Source of the DNA: CAWKOH01 sp963851245
GTDB taxonomy: Bacteria > Actinomycetota > Acidimicrobiia > Acidimicrobiales > Palsa-688
Assembly (NCBI GenBank): GCA_963851245.1
Contig: CAWKOH010000004.1
Span: forward strand, 558,001 to 622,000
Direction: 5' to 3'
DNA length: 64,000 nt
Shown: positions 41,481-51,204 of the stretch, piece after piece
Position numbering within the stretch: position 1 is the first letter of the stretch
How the letters are laid out: every line of letters starts with the position of its first letter
Program-made: the position numbers and the translations under genes
The notes under the pieces: model-generated
The model's database searches: none
Seen by the model: the letters and a program-made list of their open reading frames with translations, nothing else
Told to the model about the DNA's origin: nothing

Positions 41481-42134
41481 CTACGGACCCTGCGGCCGTC
41501 CGTACCCCAGGGCACCGTCGATGGCGTCGCGCAGGCACCGGGCCGCTCCTTCGGGATCGCCGGATTCGGTGAGGTAGCGGACCACCACGAAGCGGCGTGC
41601 TCCAACGGCCGCCATAGGCGGGATCGTCCTGGGGGTTACGCCACCGGTTACGAACCAGGGAACGGACGCTCCCAGCTCCGTGGAAGCGACATAGGCGAGG
41701 TAAGACACGCCGGTTCCCGGCCGCCCCGGCTTGGTGGGAGTGGCGTGGACCGGCCCGGCGGACAGGTAGTCGACAGGCTCGGACCCGGCCTCGTCCCACT
41801 CGCTCCGGGCGTGGGTCGAGAAGCCGATTATGGCGTCGGGCCCCACGATGGTCCTTGCCACTTCCGGTGGCGTGTCGTCCTGGCCCACGTGCACGCCGTC
41901 TGCTCCGCAGGCCAGAGCCAGATCGGGCCGGTCGTTGAGGATGAAGGGCGCGCCGAAATCGGCGCACACCGCGGCTGCTTCACGAGCCCGGCGGATGATC
42001 TGGCGGTCCGGCAGGTCCTTGTCCCGGAGCTGCACCACATCGACCCCGCCGCGGAGGCACGCAGAAAGGAAGGCCGTCAGGTCGGGGCGATCCGGGGTGC
42101 AGAGGTAGAGCCGTCTCGAGCCGAGGTCACCCAC
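41481..42134 (-). CDS. thiE: Thiamine-phosphate synthase ThiE
   Basis: A 217-residue TIM barrel joining HET-phosphate (thiazole) with HMP-diphosphate. Motifs: RRLYLCTPDRPDLTAFLSAC, GGVDVVQLRDKDLPDRQIIR, FILNDRPDLALACGADGVHV, GQDDTPPEVARTIVG, IIGFSTHARSEWDEA, DYLSAGPVHATPTKPGRPGT and WFVTGGVTPRTIPPM. ATG 42134 overlaps the end of thiS by 8 nt, so the pair is co-translated. The 194 bp downstream (41287-41480) hold no convincing gene. Confidence 0.94.
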   Translation of the reverse strand: MGDLGSRRLYLCTPDRPDLTAFLSACLRGGVDVVQLRDKDLPDRQIIRRAREAAAVCADFGAPFILNDRPDLALACGADGVHVGQDDTPPEVARTIVGPDAIIGFSTHARSEWDEAGSEPVDYLSAGPVHATPTKPGRPGTGVSYLAYVASTELGASVPWFVTGGVTPRTIPPMAAVGARRFVVVRYLTESGDPEGAARCLRDAIDGALGYGRPQGP

Positions 42135-42327
42135 CGGCGACAGCGCGGACCAGTTCGATCCGGTCTCCGTCTGCCAGAACGAAGGCGGGCATGTCGGCCC
42201 GGTCCACCGCCTCGCCGTTGATCTCTGCCACGACCCACTTGGCCTGCACCCCGAGGACCTGGAATAGGTCTGTCAACCGCGCCCCGTCGTAGATCTCCAC
42301 GGTGTCCCCGTTGGCGATCACCCGCAT
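42127..42327 (-). CDS. thiS: Sulfur carrier protein ThiS
   Basis: A 66-residue ubiquitin-like sulfur carrier for thiazole formation: MRVIANGDTVEIYDGARLTD, VLGVQAKWVVAEINGEAVDR and ending RIELVRAVAGG, with the C-terminal Gly-Gly that becomes the thiocarboxylate. ATG 42327 gives the normal N-terminus. It overlaps thiE by 8 nt. The usual partner thiG (and thiO/thiF) is not in this window. No TPP riboswitch was recognised upstream. Confidence 0.9.
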   Translation of the reverse strand: MRVIANGDTVEIYDGARLTDLFQVLGVQAKWVVAEINGEAVDRADMPAFVLADGDRIELVRAVAGG

Positions 42328-42429
42328 TCCGTTACCCGCACCCACGTCCTGTCGCGCCCACCTCGCCATCCCCGCGACGCGACCGCGTTGGATCGCCCAC
42401 ACTCGACTTGCCCAGGTGTGGCCATCTTC

Positions 42430-42508
42430 TGGGTCCCGGAATGCTTTCCGGGACGACTTTTACCGCTGTGAGCGGTTCAACGCGTCCCGGAAGGCAGTTT
42501 GGGACCCA
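42430..42508. repeat. 79-nt palindromic repeat, copy B
   Basis: Second copy of the element at 416-494, same orientation, no gaps, about 73% identity. Its outer arms TGGGTCCC and GGGACCCA are perfect 8-bp inverted ends; the stem TTTCCGGGAC (42445-42454) and GTCCCGGAAG (42484-42493) pairs with one G-T; the inner hairpin ACCGCT-GTG-AGCGGT is perfect. Stem change C-G replaces T-A of copy A. It lies upstream of thiS and downstream of the HhH-GPD gene. No target-site duplication is obvious. Confidence 0.7.
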
Positions 42509-42516
42509 CCTTTCGC

Positions 42517-42590
42517 CACGAAGCCCGAAACGCCCCCCGCCGCCCAGCCCCTGCCCGAAAGGCCCCCGCCACCCAGCCCGAAGCACCCTC
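42517..42590. repeat. Degenerate G/C tandem repeat, about three units
   Basis: Three imperfect units of about 24-29 bp sharing GCCCGAAA/GCCCGAAG, next to repeat copy B and downstream of the HhH-GPD stop. Unlike the three stop arrays, the units contain no stop codon of the gene. It could be decayed repeat or terminator sequence. Confidence 0.45.
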
Positions 42591-42600
42591 GCCGGTGGAC

Positions 42601-43185
42601 TCAAGAATCGGAGGCCTTGGCGGCGGCCTTCAGCTGCTGTTTGTAGGCGCGCACCCGCCCGAGCGAATCCCGGTCGACTATGTCGGCCACCGACATGAAC
42701 GTGCCCGGCTGGCCGAACTTCCCGGCCGCCGCCTCCCATCCCGGAGGCCGGACCCCGAGCTGCTTGCCGAGCAGTCCGACGAAGATCCTGGCTTTCTGGT
42801 CACCGAATCCGGGGAGGGCCTTGACCCGCTGGTACAGGTCTGCCCCATCCTTGGCGTCGAGCCACACGCGTTCCGCTTCTCCTTCGTACTCGTCGACCAC
42901 GATCCGGCACAGCTCCTGCACCCGCTTGGCGTTGGCGGAGGGGAAGCGGTGCAGGGCCGGCCGCTCGGCGAAGATGGCGGCCAGCTTCTCGGGGTCCATG
43001 GCCGCGATCTCGGCCGCGTCCAGATCTCCACCCAGGCGGGTCTTCAGGTCCAGAGGGGCGGTGAACGCCCGCTCGAGAGGGATCTGCTGGTCGAGGACCA
43101 TCCCGATCAGCAGCGCGAGCGGATCTCGGCTCAGCAGTTCGTCGGCGGCTGGGTCTTGCGACAGTGCGAGCTTGGGTTGGGCCAT
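42601..43185 (-). CDS. HhH-GPD base-excision DNA repair-like protein
   Basis: A 194-residue helical protein: LALLIGMVLDQQIPLERAFT (helix typical of HhH-GPD N-terminal region), FPSANAKRVQELCRIVVDEY, and the helix-hairpin-helix LPGFGDQKARIFVGLLGKQL. A conserved catalytic Asp of the glycosylase family follows the hairpin in known members; here the equivalent region reads WEAAAGKFGQPGTFMSVADI, and I could not assign it. It lacks the Fe-S cysteines of endonuclease III. Likely a uracil- or alkyl-base glycosylase relative of actinobacterial type. Confidence 0.78.
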   Translation of the reverse strand: MAQPKLALSQDPAADELLSRDPLALLIGMVLDQQIPLERAFTAPLDLKTRLGGDLDAAEIAAMDPEKLAAIFAERPALHRFPSANAKRVQELCRIVVDEYEGEAERVWLDAKDGADLYQRVKALPGFGDQKARIFVGLLGKQLGVRPPGWEAAAGKFGQPGTFMSVADIVDRDSLGRVRAYKQQLKAAAKASDS

Positions 43186-43213
43186 CCAGGCATCTTCGCC
43201 GCGCCACGTAGAT

Positions 43214-45937
43214 CTAGCTCACCCGCGGGTCGGGGGCGTCGGGGTTGATGCCGTAGCGAACTATGGCCTCGTTGACTTCCTTGGCCTTGGCCTCGCCCTT
43301 GGCCAGCAGGCCGTCGAGGACGGCGACTACCAGGTGGGCGGCGTCGGTCTCGAAGTGCCGGCGTAGAGCTTCTCTGGTGTCAGAGCGGCCAAAACCGTCG
43401 GTCCCGAGCGGGATGAAGTGGTTCGGCACCCAGCGGGCGATCTGATCGGGCACCGCCTTCATGAAGTCCGTCACCGCAACGATGGGGCCGCTCGCCGTCT
43501 CCAGGGCCTCCGTCACGTACGGGGTCCGCGGCTGCAGACTCGGATGCAGGCGGTTCCACCGCTCGACAGAGAGGGCATCCTCCCGCAGCGATTTGTAACT
43601 GGTTGCCGACCAAAGCTCGGCGGCGACATCGTGGTCGGAGGCCAGCCAGGTCTGGGCGGCCAGCGCGGCCTGTGACGCCGTTCCCGAGAACAGGATGGTC
43701 GCCCGGCGGCTCGGGCCCTCGGGGGCGGGTGAGAACCGGTACAGGCCCCGGAGGATGCCTTCGTCCACATCTTCTGGCTTCGGCGGCATCTGGTAGTTCT
43801 CGTTGTACAGGGTCAGGTAGTAGAAGATGTCCTCGGGCTCGGGCCCGTACATGCGCCGGATCCCGTCGCCGACTATGACGGCCACCTCGTAGGCGAACGC
43901 AGGGTCGTAGGCGCACAGATTCGGGAAGGTCGAAGCCAGCACCAGCGAATGACCGTCGTCGTGCTGGAGACCCTCGCCGAGCAGGGTGGTGCGCCCGGCC
44001 GTGCCGCCAAGCATGAAACCCCGGCCCCTCATGTCCCCGAAGGCCCAGGCCAGGTCACCGATGCGCTGGAACCCGAACATCGAGTAGAAGATGAAAAACG
44101 GGATCATCGGCTGGCCCCACGTCGCATATGACGTACCGGCCGCCGTGAAGTCGGCCATGCCACCCGCTTCGGTGATGCCCTCTTCAAGGATCTGCCCGTC
44201 CCTGGCCTCGGAGTAGGAAAGCATCAGTTTCGAGTCGACCGGCTCGTAGAGCTGGCCCAGCGGGGCGTATATCTTCACCTCGTTGAAAAGGGCGTCCATG
44301 CCGAAGGTGCGGGCCTCGTCGGGGATGATCGGAACGATCCGCTGGCCTATCCCCTTGTCTCGCAACAGGTTGCGGAGCATGACCGCGAACGCCATCGTCG
44401 TGGACACCGCCCGCTTCCCGGACCCCGCCGCGAACTCGGCCAGCGTCTTCTCGGCCGGCGCGGGGAGGGGCCGGGCCCGCACCACACGGTGGGGGAGCGA
44501 ACCGTTGAGTGCTCGGCGCCGCTCGACCATGTACTGGTACTCGACCGAGTCCGGCGAGGGGGAGAAGAAGGGCGGCTCGCCCTTCTCCAGCGCCGAGTCG
44601 GGAATCTCCTCCTGGAGGTACAGCCGATCGCGGAGAAGCTTCAGCTGTGGGGCGGTCATCTTTTTGATCTGGTGGGTGGCGTTGCGAGCCTCGATCTCCG
44701 GCCCGAGCGTCCAGCCTTTGATGGTCTTGGCCAGGATCACCGTCGGCTGGCCGGTCGTCTCCGTAGCCGACTTGTAGGCCGCATACAGCTTGCGGTAATC
44801 GTGGCCGCCGCGGGGCAGGTTCCGGAGATCGTCGTCGGAGAGGTGCTCCACCAACGCCCGCAGCCGCGGATCTGGCCCGAAGAAGTGCTCGCGGATGTAG
44901 GAGCCGTCCTCGGTCGCGTACTTCTGGAACTCACCGTCGACGGTGGTGTTCATCTTGTTCAACAGCACGCCGTCCACGTCGCGGGCCAGCAACTCGTCCC
45001 ACTTCGAGCCCCACACCACCTTGATGACGTTCCACCCGGCGCCGCGGAAAGTGGCCTCCAGCTCCTGGATGATCTTCCCGTTGCCCCGGACCGGGCCGTC
45101 GAGTCGCTGCAGGTTGCAGTTGACGATGAAGATCAGGTTGTCGAGCTGCTCGCGACCTGCCAGCGACAGGGCGCCAAGCGTCTCGGGCTCGTCGCACTCC
45201 CCGTCACCGAGGAAGCACCACACACGGCTGTTGGAGGTGTCGGTGATGCGCCGGTTGTGCAGGTACCGGTTGAAGTGGGCCTGATAGATGGCATTGAGCG
45301 GTCCGAGCCCCATGGACACCGTCGGGAACTCCCAGAAGTCCGGCATCAGTCGGGGGTGGGGATACGACGAAAGCCCACCCGGGCCCACCTCTGCGCCGGG
45401 ACCGGCTTGACGCCCCTGCAGCTCCCGCCGGAAGAACCAGAGCTGCTCCTCACTGAGCCTGCCCTCCATGAAAGCCCGGGCGTATATCCCCGGGGCGGCG
45501 TGGCCCTGGAAGAACACCTGATCTCCGGCCTGGCCGTTCGCCTTGCCCCGGAAGAAATGATTGAAACCGACCTCGTACAGGCTGGCCGAGCTGGCGAAGG
45601 TGGCCAGGTGGCCACCGATACCCTCGGCGGCGTGGTTGGCCCGCACCACCATGATGGCGGCGTTCCACCGGACGTAGGCCCGGATGCGCCGCTCGATGTG
45701 CTCGTCACCGGGGAACCACGGCTCCTGATCAGGGGGGATCGTGTTGACGTACGGGGTCGACACCGTGGCCGGGAAGCCGACCTGGTTCTCCCTGGCCCTC
45801 TCGAGCAGTTTCATGAGAAGGAACCGGGCCCTGGTCTTGCCCCGGCTGTCGACTATGGCATCGAAGGAGTCGACCCACTCGGAAGTCTCCTCCGGGTCGA
45901 TGTCGGGGAGCTGATGCGAAAAACCATCGAAAATCAC
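43214..45937 (-). CDS. aceE: Pyruvate dehydrogenase E1 component, homodimeric
   Basis: A 907-residue E1 that decarboxylates pyruvate with thiamine diphosphate and passes acetyl groups to E2. The length is usual for actinobacterial AceE. TPP motif: VWCFLGDGECDEPETLGALS to IFIVNCNLQRLDGPVRGNGK. Others are AAEGIGGHLATFASSASLYE, FFQGHAAPGIYARAFMEGRL and, C-terminal, YATWGQPMIPFFIFYSMFGF. E2 and E3 genes are not adjacent, as usual for actinobacteria, where E1 pairs with a shared E2 elsewhere. Start ATG 45937. Confidence 0.97.
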   Translation of the reverse strand: MIFDGFSHQLPDIDPEETSEWVDSFDAIVDSRGKTRARFLLMKLLERARENQVGFPATVSTPYVNTIPPDQEPWFPGDEHIERRIRAYVRWNAAIMVVRANHAAEGIGGHLATFASSASLYEVGFNHFFRGKANGQAGDQVFFQGHAAPGIYARAFMEGRLSEEQLWFFRRELQGRQAGPGAEVGPGGLSSYPHPRLMPDFWEFPTVSMGLGPLNAIYQAHFNRYLHNRRITDTSNSRVWCFLGDGECDEPETLGALSLAGREQLDNLIFIVNCNLQRLDGPVRGNGKIIQELEATFRGAGWNVIKVVWGSKWDELLARDVDGVLLNKMNTTVDGEFQKYATEDGSYIREHFFGPDPRLRALVEHLSDDDLRNLPRGGHDYRKLYAAYKSATETTGQPTVILAKTIKGWTLGPEIEARNATHQIKKMTAPQLKLLRDRLYLQEEIPDSALEKGEPPFFSPSPDSVEYQYMVERRRALNGSLPHRVVRARPLPAPAEKTLAEFAAGSGKRAVSTTMAFAVMLRNLLRDKGIGQRIVPIIPDEARTFGMDALFNEVKIYAPLGQLYEPVDSKLMLSYSEARDGQILEEGITEAGGMADFTAAGTSYATWGQPMIPFFIFYSMFGFQRIGDLAWAFGDMRGRGFMLGGTAGRTTLLGEGLQHDDGHSLVLASTFPNLCAYDPAFAYEVAVIVGDGIRRMYGPEPEDIFYYLTLYNENYQMPPKPEDVDEGILRGLYRFSPAPEGPSRRATILFSGTASQAALAAQTWLASDHDVAAELWSATSYKSLREDALSVERWNRLHPSLQPRTPYVTEALETASGPIVAVTDFMKAVPDQIARWVPNHFIPLGTDGFGRSDTREALRRHFETDAAHLVVAVLDGLLAKGEAKAKEVNEAIVRYGINPDAPDPRVS

Positions 45938-46031
45938 CCCTCCATGCTCGCGCCGTTCCGGCGCTCACCGTGACACTCGTTTGCATCTGGACCTAACACC
46001 GCCAACGATGTGACGCAAGGATGACAAACAG

Positions 46032-47313
46032 ATGAGAGTAGTTACCTGGCAGACCAGCGTCATCATCGCCTCCGTGGTCGGATTGTCGAAGGCGGATGCG
46101 TCCGCGGTCGGGGTGGTGGCGCCCGCCTTGAAGTCCGACCTGCACATCACGACGGCTCAGCTGGGCCTGGTGGCGTCGCTCGGCAGCCTGTCGGCGGCGC
46201 TTTGTTCCCTGCCGGCGGGCAGCCTGGTCGACCGGCGCCACCGGGTGGTGGTGGCGATCGTGGCTCTGATTGCCTGGAGCGCGGCCTTGGGCCTGGTCGG
46301 CTTCGCGATGGGCCTGCTGCTGCTGGCCATCGGACGGGTCGTCGGCAGCGGAGTGGCGACAATTGCCCGGCCGGTGGCGGTGTCGCTGGCCGGTGACATC
46401 TACGACCCGAGTTACCGGGGCCGGGCCCTGGCCTTTCTCGACGCCGGCCAAGCCATCGGAACCGCTATCTGCTTCCTGCTCGGCGCCCTGGCCCTCCACG
46501 TGCTGGATTGGCGCTGGCTCTTCTGGTGGCTGGCGGGCCTGGGCATCGTGGTGGCGGTGGCCGCCCGCCGGCTCGAGGATCCCGTTCCGGTGCGCGAGCA
46601 CGGGCCTTCCATCGGAGTGGTCCTCCGTCTGCTGATGACCATCCGCACCAACGTGATCGTGGTGGTCGCCGATTCGATAGCCAACTTCTTCTTCGCCGGG
46701 GTGGCGTCCTTCGCGGTGCTGTTCATAAGCGAGCGCTACGCCATGTCGACCGCTCTGATCGACGCCCTGGCGCCCCTGCTGGCGATCGGCGTGATAGGCG
46801 GAATCCTGTTCGGAGGGCGCCTGGGCGACCGGCTGACGCCGCGAACGAGGGGGGAGCCGGCGGCTGGTGGTGGCCTCGGTATGCCAGCTCATTGCGACGG
46901 GGATCTTCGGCCTGGCCCTTCTGAGCCCGACCATCGTTGTTGGTGCCCTTCTGCTGTTTTGCGCGGCCACCGTGCTCGGCGGCGCCGGGCCGTGCCTCGA
47001 CGCCGTCCGGGTGGACATCGTGGCGTCGGGCATCCGGGGCCGGGCGGAGGCGGCCCGGGGGATCCTCACCCTCTTCAGCGCGGCCCTGGGACCGGTCACC
47101 TTCGGCCTGGTGGCGACGGCGTTCGGGCGCCGGACCCAAACCACCACCAGCTCGAGTCAGCTGGCCAGCGGGCTGGCCCTCCGGGACGCCTTCCTGGTCA
47201 TGCTGATCCCCCTGGGGGTGGGCGCACTAACCCTGCTGCTCGCCATCCCGTCCTACGAGGCCGACGCCGCGGCCGCGGGCACCGCACCGGGAGCGGGCAT
47301 GCTGGAGGAGTGA
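46032..47313 (+). CDS. MFS transporter, one frameshift
   Basis: A 12-helix-type major-facilitator protein of about 420 residues. N-terminal half: VVGLSKADASAVGVVAPALK, loop 2-3 motif LVDRRHRVVVAI, LLLAIGRVVGSGVATIARPV. A shift at about 46845-46860, within or beside a run of six G, moves the second half to another frame: VASVCQLIATGIFGLALLSP, RGRAEAARGILTLFSAALGP, DAFLVMLIPLGVGALTLLLA. The halves are complementary with no loss, so an indel error is likely. Substrate unknown. The 95-bp gap to aceE is a divergent promoter region. Confidence 0.85.
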
Positions 47314-47374
47314 GCGTCCTTGTGGAGCGAACCAATGTGAGATCTTGGTGCCCCGTCCCCTGGATGGTGGTCAA

Positions 47375-47881
47375 GTGACCCGACTCCCCACGATCGTGTA
47401 TACCGACGGGGCCTGTTCCGGTAATCCCGGCCCCGGCGGTTGGGCCTGGGCCGTGCCGGAAGGCCGGTACCAGAGCGGGGCGGCCAGCCTCACGACCAAT
47501 CAGCGCATGGAGATCCAGGCCGCCCTCGAGGCGGTCATGGTCCTTGATGGTCCCCTCGAGATCCGCAGCGACTCCACCTACGTCGTCAACTGCTTCCGGG
47601 ACGGGTGGTGGCAGGGGTGGCTGGCCCGGGGCTGGCGTAACAGCCAGAAGAAGCCGGTAGCCAACCGTGACCTCTGGGAGCCGCTGATTGACCTCTACCG
47701 ACGAGACCCCGGTCGGTTGCACTTCCAGTGGGTGAAAGGCCACGGTACCGACCTGATGAACGACCTGGTCGACCGCCTGGCGGTGGAAGCGGCCCTGACC
47801 CAGACCGGGCGGGAGGGCGAGGGGCGGCCCCCCGACGCGGGTCCCGCCGACCGGATCCGGTTGGCGCCCCCCCGCGGGTGA
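47375..47881 (+). CDS. rnhA: Ribonuclease HI
   Basis: A 168-residue RNase HI that degrades RNA in RNA-DNA hybrids. The metal-binding acids are visible: Asp11 (VYTDGACSGNPGPGGWAWAV), Glu46 (NQRMEIQAALEAV), Asp66 (EIRSDSTYVVNCF), and a late Asp in KGHGTDLMNDLVDRLA. The basic region WQGWLARGWRNSQKKPV matches the protrusion of E. coli-type enzymes. GTG 47375 gives the family N-terminus. A 13-codon frame with GGAG and GTG start (47338-47376) directly precedes it and ends inside its start codon. It overlaps the next gene by 4 nt. Confidence 0.93.
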   Translation: MTRLPTIVYTDGACSGNPGPGGWAWAVPEGRYQSGAASLTTNQRMEIQAALEAVMVLDGPLEIRSDSTYVVNCFRDGWWQGWLARGWRNSQKKPVANRDLWEPLIDLYRRDPGRLHFQWVKGHGTDLMNDLVDRLAVEAALTQTGREGEGRPPDAGPADRIRLAPPRG

Positions 47882-49653
47882 CGGCCCGGGCCGGCGTCGA
47901 TACCGGCGGCACCTTCACCGACGTCGTCACCGCGGCCGGGGAGGTGGTGAAGCTTCCGTCCCGACCGGCAGACCCAGCCGGCGCCGTCGCCGAGGGCCTA
48001 CGACGGGCCGGCGGTGCCGCCACACTCGCCCACGGCACGACGGTCGCCACCAACGCCTTGCTGGAGCGCAGCGGTGGCCGGGTGGCGCTCATCACCACGG
48101 AGGGACGAGCGCGACGTCATCGAGATCGCCCGTCAGGCCCGGCCGTCCCTGTACGACGTCTGGGCGGATCGGACCCCGCCCCTCGTACCGCGGCCGCTCC
48201 GCTTCGAGATAGCGGGCCGGCTCGACCCCACCGGCCGGGAGGTCGAGCCCGTGGGGCCTCTACCGAATCTGCCCTCCGACCTGGACGCGGTCGCAGTGTG
48301 TCTGCTGCATTCCGACCTCAACGCTAACCATGAACTTCAGGTCGAAAGTCTGCTCAACTCGCCGGCGGTGGTCATCCGGTCGTCGGCGGTTTCCCCGGAG
48401 TACCGGGAGTACGAGAGGATGGCCACCACCGTCATCGACGCCTACCTGCGCCGGCCCTGCGCCGGTTATCTGACCGCTCTCGGCCGGCTGGCGCCGGAGG
48501 TCCTCGTCCTGACCTCGGCGGGCGGCCTGGTTCCTGTGCGGGAGGCGGCCACCAGGCCCGTATCGCTGCTCCTGTCCGGTCCGGCCGGCGGGGTGCTGGC
48601 CGCGTCCGCGGCGGCCGGGGCCGCCGGTTACGCCGACTGCGTAACCCTGGACATGGGCGGCACGAGCACCGATGTGTGCCTGATCCGCGGAGGCCGGCCC
48701 GAGCCAGCCGCCGAGCGGGTCGTGGCCGGGCTCCCGGTGCGGGTGCCCTCGCTGGACGTCCTGACTATCGGCGCAGGCGGAGGGTCGATCGCTCGTGTGG
48801 ACCCGGGTGGGGCCCTGCTCGTCGGCCCCGGCAGCGCCGGGGCCGATCCGGGTCCCTGTTGCTACGGCCGGGGTGGTGACCAACCCACCGTTACCGACGC
48901 CGACCTGGTCGCCGGGCGGATCCCGACCGAAGGGCTGCCGGGCCTGGGGCGGCTGGATGTCGCCCCCGCCAAACAGGCCCTGGAGACCCTGGGTGCTTCC
49001 GCCGAGGACGTCATCGCGGTCGTCGACGAAGCCATGACGCAGGCCGTTCGGGCCGTCTCGATCGCCCGGGGGGTGGATCCAGCCGGACTGGCCCTGGTGG
49101 CCTTCGGTGGAGCCGGCCCCCTACACGCCTGCGCCCTGGCGGATTCCCTGGGTATGCCCGCCGTCGTGGTGCCGCCCCGCGCCGGGGTGCTGTCGGCGGT
49201 GGGGATCCTGGGTGCGCCCCGCCAGGTAGATCTGGTCCGGTCGTGGCCCGATCCGTCGGATCATGCGGGGGCCGTTGCCGCCGCCGCTGCCTTGGCGGCC
49301 GAAGCGGAGGCCCGCTGCGGGGCCGCGTCGATCGGGTGAGCGTCGCCTTCGACTGCCGTTACGCGGGGCAGAGTCACGAGATCGCGGTGCCGTCCACGGC
49401 CGCTTTTGCCGAGGACCACGCCAGGCGGCGGGGCTACGCCCTCGACGGGGCCTCGGTCGAGGTCATCGCCGTGCGGGCTTCGGCCCAGGTGGACTCACCG
49501 GTCGACAGCGGAAGGCTGCCACCGCCGGCCCGTCGTGGACCGGTCCGCGGGCCGGCCGTGATAGCCGAGGCCGACTGCACGGTATGGGTGGCTGCCGGCT
49601 GGACCGCATGCGTCCATCCGGGGGGCTCCTGGGTCCTCGAACGGGCCGGTTGA
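47878..49653 (+). CDS. Hydantoinase/oxoprolinase A-type subunit (HyuA), two frameshifts
   Basis: From GTG 47878: GVDTGGTFTDVVTAAGEVVK and LAHGTTVATNALLERSGGRV (N-terminal HyuA domain). A shift near 48107 moves to DERDVIEIARQARPSLYDVW and the core MGGTSTDVCLIRGGRP, TIGAGGGSIARVDPGGALLV, AFGGAGPLHACALADSLGMP. A second shift near 49337 leads to the C-terminal domain (GQSHEIAVPSTAAFAEDHAR, VRGPAVIAEADCTVWVAAGW). Together about 590 residues, the usual HyuA size for ATP-dependent hydantoinase, oxoprolinase or acetone-carboxylase-like enzymes. The substrate is not predictable. Directly upstream of hyuB, gap 2 nt. Confidence 0.85.
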
Positions 49654-49655
49654 GG

Positions 49656-51193
49656 ATGGACGCCGCCGCTCTGCAGATTCTGATCTCGCGGCTCACCGGC
49701 GTGGCCACCGAGATGGGCGAGGTGCTGAGGCGGGCGTCCTTTTCGCCCAACATCAAGGAGAGGGCGGACTGTTCGGCGGCGGTCTTCACCGCGTCCGGGG
49801 AGCTGCTGGTGCAGGCGGAGCACATCCCGGTGCACCTGGGCAGCATGCCGGCGTCGGTGGCGGCGGCCATCGCCGGCGCTCCGGTGTGGAACCCGGCGAG
49901 CAGATAATCCTCAATGATCCCTTCGCCGGCGGCACCCACCTGAACGACATCACCCTGGTGGCCCCCTGCTTCGTCGACGGTCGCATCGCCGGGTGGGTTG
50001 CCAACCGGGCCCACCACGCCGACCTGGGCGGCATGGTGCCGGGATCGATGCCCCCGGCCGCCACCGAGGTCTACCAGGAGGGGCTGCGCATCCCGCCGAC
50101 GATCCTGACCGCCGGCCTGGCCGCTGTGATCGAGGCCAATTCGCGGACCCCGACCGAACGGCGGGGTGATCTCGAAGCTCAGGCCGGGGCCAACCGCATT
50201 GGCCTACAGCGCCTGGCCGAGCTGTGCTGCCGTCTCGACGGGTCGTGGGCCGGGCCCTTCGACGAGGTCCTCGCCTACGGGGAGCGCCGGATGCGCGCCG
50301 CTCTGGCCGGCCTCCCCGACGGCCACTGGGAGGTATCGGATGTGCTGGACTCGACGGGAGCGGGAGGCGGCGGCCCCTTGACCATCAGATTGGGGCTGAC
50401 GATCTCAGGGCCGGACGCGGTGTTCGACTTCACCGGCACCGCCGGCCAGCAGCCCGGCAACGTCAACGCCGTCCAGGCGGTGACAGCCAGCGCCGTGGCC
50501 TGGGCCCTTCGCAGCGCCACCGACCCGACCATCCCCGCGAATGGTGGCGCCCTGCGGCCGGTCCGCCTGATTGTTCCCGCCGGATCTGTGGTGGCGGCCC
50601 AGCCACCGGCCGCGGTGGGCGCCGGCAACGTGGAGGTCAGTCAGCGGGTCGCCGACGTGTGCCTGCTGGCTCTGGCCCAGGCTGCTCCTGACCGGGTGGG
50701 AGCCGCCGGCCAGGGAACGATGAACAACCTGATCATCGGCGGCCGTTCCGGTTGGGTCTACTACGAGACGATCGGCGGCGGCCAGGGCGGCCGGCCCGGC
50801 CGGGCCGGGATGAGCGGGGTTCACACCGCCATGACCAATACGCGCGACACCCCGACCGAAGCGCTTGAGCGGGCCCACCCACTTCGTGTGCTCCGATACC
50901 GGCTACGGGAGAGGAGCGGCGGCGCTGGACGTTGGCCGGGCGGCGACGGGATCGAGCGGGTCATCCAGGTGCTGGAGCCGGCGACGGTATCGATGATCAC
51001 GGAGCGGCGGGTCAGCCACCCATGGGGGCTGGCAGGGGGCGAACCTGGCGCGACCGGGGAGAATTGGCTGTGGCCGGGCGGAGACGAATCTCGCCGGCTG
51101 CCGCTGGCCGACAAAGTGACAGTCGAGCTGGCCGCCGGTGATGCCATCTGCCTGCTCACGCCCGGTGGTGGCGGTTGGGGGCCGCCCCGGTGA
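49656..51193 (+). CDS. Hydantoinase/oxoprolinase B-type subunit (HyuB), one frameshift
   Basis: ATG 49656 starts DAAALQILISRLTGVATEMG, VLRRASFSPNIKERADCSAA and HIPVHLGSMPASVAAAI, the HyuB N-terminus. A shift near 49895 leads to GEQIILNDPFAGGTHLNDIT, ANRAHHADLGGMVPGSMPPA, VFDFTGTAGQQPGNVNAVQA, GQGTMNNLIIGGRSGWVYYE and MTNTRDTPTEALERAHPLRV. The combined length is about 510 residues, as usual. HyuA and HyuB form the ATP-dependent ring-opening enzyme. No other hydantoin gene is nearby. Confidence 0.87.
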
Positions 51194-51204
51194 TCTCTGG
51201 CACC

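Noticed and set aside
42328..42430. TPP riboswitch upstream of thiS
   Set aside because: No CTGAGA/ACCTG core on the minus strand; the stretch has no clear structure.
46845..46860. Phase variation at the G run in the MFS gene (also 62915)
   Set aside because: G runs are only six long, and similar shifts occur in many genes away from runs, so sequence error is simpler.
47338..47377. 13-codon frame before RNase HI as a mycofactocin-like precursor peptide
   Set aside because: The sequence VRSWCPVPWMVVK lacks the MftA C-terminal Val-Tyr and the conserved core; no link beyond the shared start motif.
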